In this document: piece after piece, positions 63,286 through 64,000 of the stretch
Layout of the letters: every line of letters begins with the position of its first letter
Numbering within the stretch: the stretch's first letter is position 1
Assembly: GCA_023055505.1 (NCBI GenBank)
Contig: JALIRH010000002.1
Location: 16,701,244 to 16,765,243, forward strand
Direction: 5' to 3'
Length of the DNA: 64,000 nucleotides
Source: Callipepla californica brunnescens
Taxonomy: Eukaryota; Chordata; Aves; Galliformes; Odontophoridae
Program-made: the position numbers and the translations under genes
The notes under the pieces: generated by a model
What the model was told of the DNA's origin: nothing
Seen by the model: only the letters and a program-made list of their open reading frames with translations
The model's database searches: none

Positions 63286-64000
63286 CTAAAAGGGAATGCA
63301 AAAGGAGAATGTAGCAGCCTGCCTTTTCATTAAGGGATCTTCTGCTGTGTTTGCTGTTATTCTTTAACATTAATATAAAGGTAAAAATAGAACTCCAAAT
63401 CCACTGTAGTTTATAGGAATACTTTGATCAGAGAGTACATGCAACTCTAATAATGTATAGCTTAACTAGCCCATGGGAAGAAATGCCAGCACACAACAGC
63501 ATTCAGAATCAATGTAGGAACAAATAAAATACAAACTTACATAAGGAGATCACTTGATACCTTTTCACATTTCAAACCATGAGTGACAGGCAGTTAGCAG
63601 AAAGGATTATTTCCCAGCTTCAACAAACAAAAGCCCTGTTCAGTGCTTTCTGTTATGCCTTTGATATTATATATTATTCTATGTTTGAAGGTCTCACAGA
63701 AGGTCAGCTAGTAGAAGCTTTGACTGATATTAAGTCTAAGCCTACGCTAGATCAAGTTGCTCACGGCTACTCCAGTCAAGATCAAGTTTTCAAGGCTGGA
63801 GATTCCACTGCCTCTCCTAGAAACTTGTTAAATATTTAACCAATCTCACTGCAAGAAAACAGTTTCCTGTTATTTAACCAGAACCTTCTGTGCAACATCC
63901 TATAGTTACTGCTGCCCATCCTTTCACTCTGAAGACACCAGGTTATTTTCTTCCCTGCAGCCTCTCTTACCTTCTACAATGCAGTAATCAGGTTCTCCAT
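63286..64000 (-). other. OXR1: OXR1 intron leading out of the window
   Basis: No further OXR1 exon is visible up to the window end. The only recognised content is the CR1 relic at about 63700-63960. Confidence 0.7.
63700..63960 (-). mobile_element. Old CR1 3' fragment
   Basis: Reverse complement of CR1: CAAGTTGCTCACGGCTACTC, AAGGCTGGAGATTCCACTGC, TTTAACCAATCTCACTGCAA, TTTAACCAGAACCTTCTGTG. The 86-codon + strand ORF at 63579-63839 partly overlaps it and is not a gene. Confidence 0.75.

Noticed and set aside
63579..63839. 86-codon + strand ORF at the window end
   Set aside because: It overlaps an old inverted CR1 copy and has no other support.

Overview
This 64-kb window is vertebrate nuclear DNA, almost certainly from a galliform bird. 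It has spliced genes with GT/AG introns, AT-rich non-coding DNA, at least a dozen CR1 LINE fragments (the main avian retroposon) and two mariner relics of the kind found in chicken and relatives. Two protein-coding genes can be read. ABRA (STARS, a striated-muscle actin-binding Rho activator) lies on the + strand. The 3' part of OXR1 (oxidation resistance 1, a TLDc protein) lies on the - strand. They are convergent, as I recall them on human 8q23, so this looks like an ordinary conserved synteny block. There are no bacterial or viral genes, CRISPR arrays or tRNA genes that I can support.

Layout. 1-11.6 kb is the ABRA upstream intergenic region with two CR1 relics. 11.68-16.76 kb is ABRA: two coding exons, a 3.9-kb intron, and 397 codons that splice in frame. 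16.8-24.2 kb is the space between the two 3' ends, holding a CR1 copy at 18.6-19.3 kb, two short CR1 3' ends and the probable OXR1 3'UTR. 24.2-63.3 kb holds eleven coding exons of OXR1 on the - strand, each with matching splice phases, giving 708 C-terminal codons and the stop. The LysM-containing N-terminal exons lie beyond 64 kb. OXR1 introns hold a mariner with two CR1 insertions (34.9-36.0 kb), two long young-looking CR1 fragments (37.7-38.7 and 56.2-57.3 kb), an old CR1 (about 39.1-39.6 kb) and a second mariner relic (60.25-60.76 kb).

Most interesting signals. (1) A probable alternative first exon of OXR1 at 42,687-42,800 (- strand). It resembles the short leader of the mammalian TLDc-only isoform and joins in phase to the exon at 34,490-34,570. 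The ATG at the expected place is out of frame here, and an upstream in-frame ATG is available. (2) A group of CR1 copies whose 3' terminal octamer is AATCTATG rather than the usual ATTCTRTG; one copy carries a perfect tandem array of about 15 units. (3) Two CR1 fragments with the same 5' truncation point inserted about 115 bp apart in one mariner.

All homology statements come from reading the translations and from memory of the families. No alignment or database search was run.
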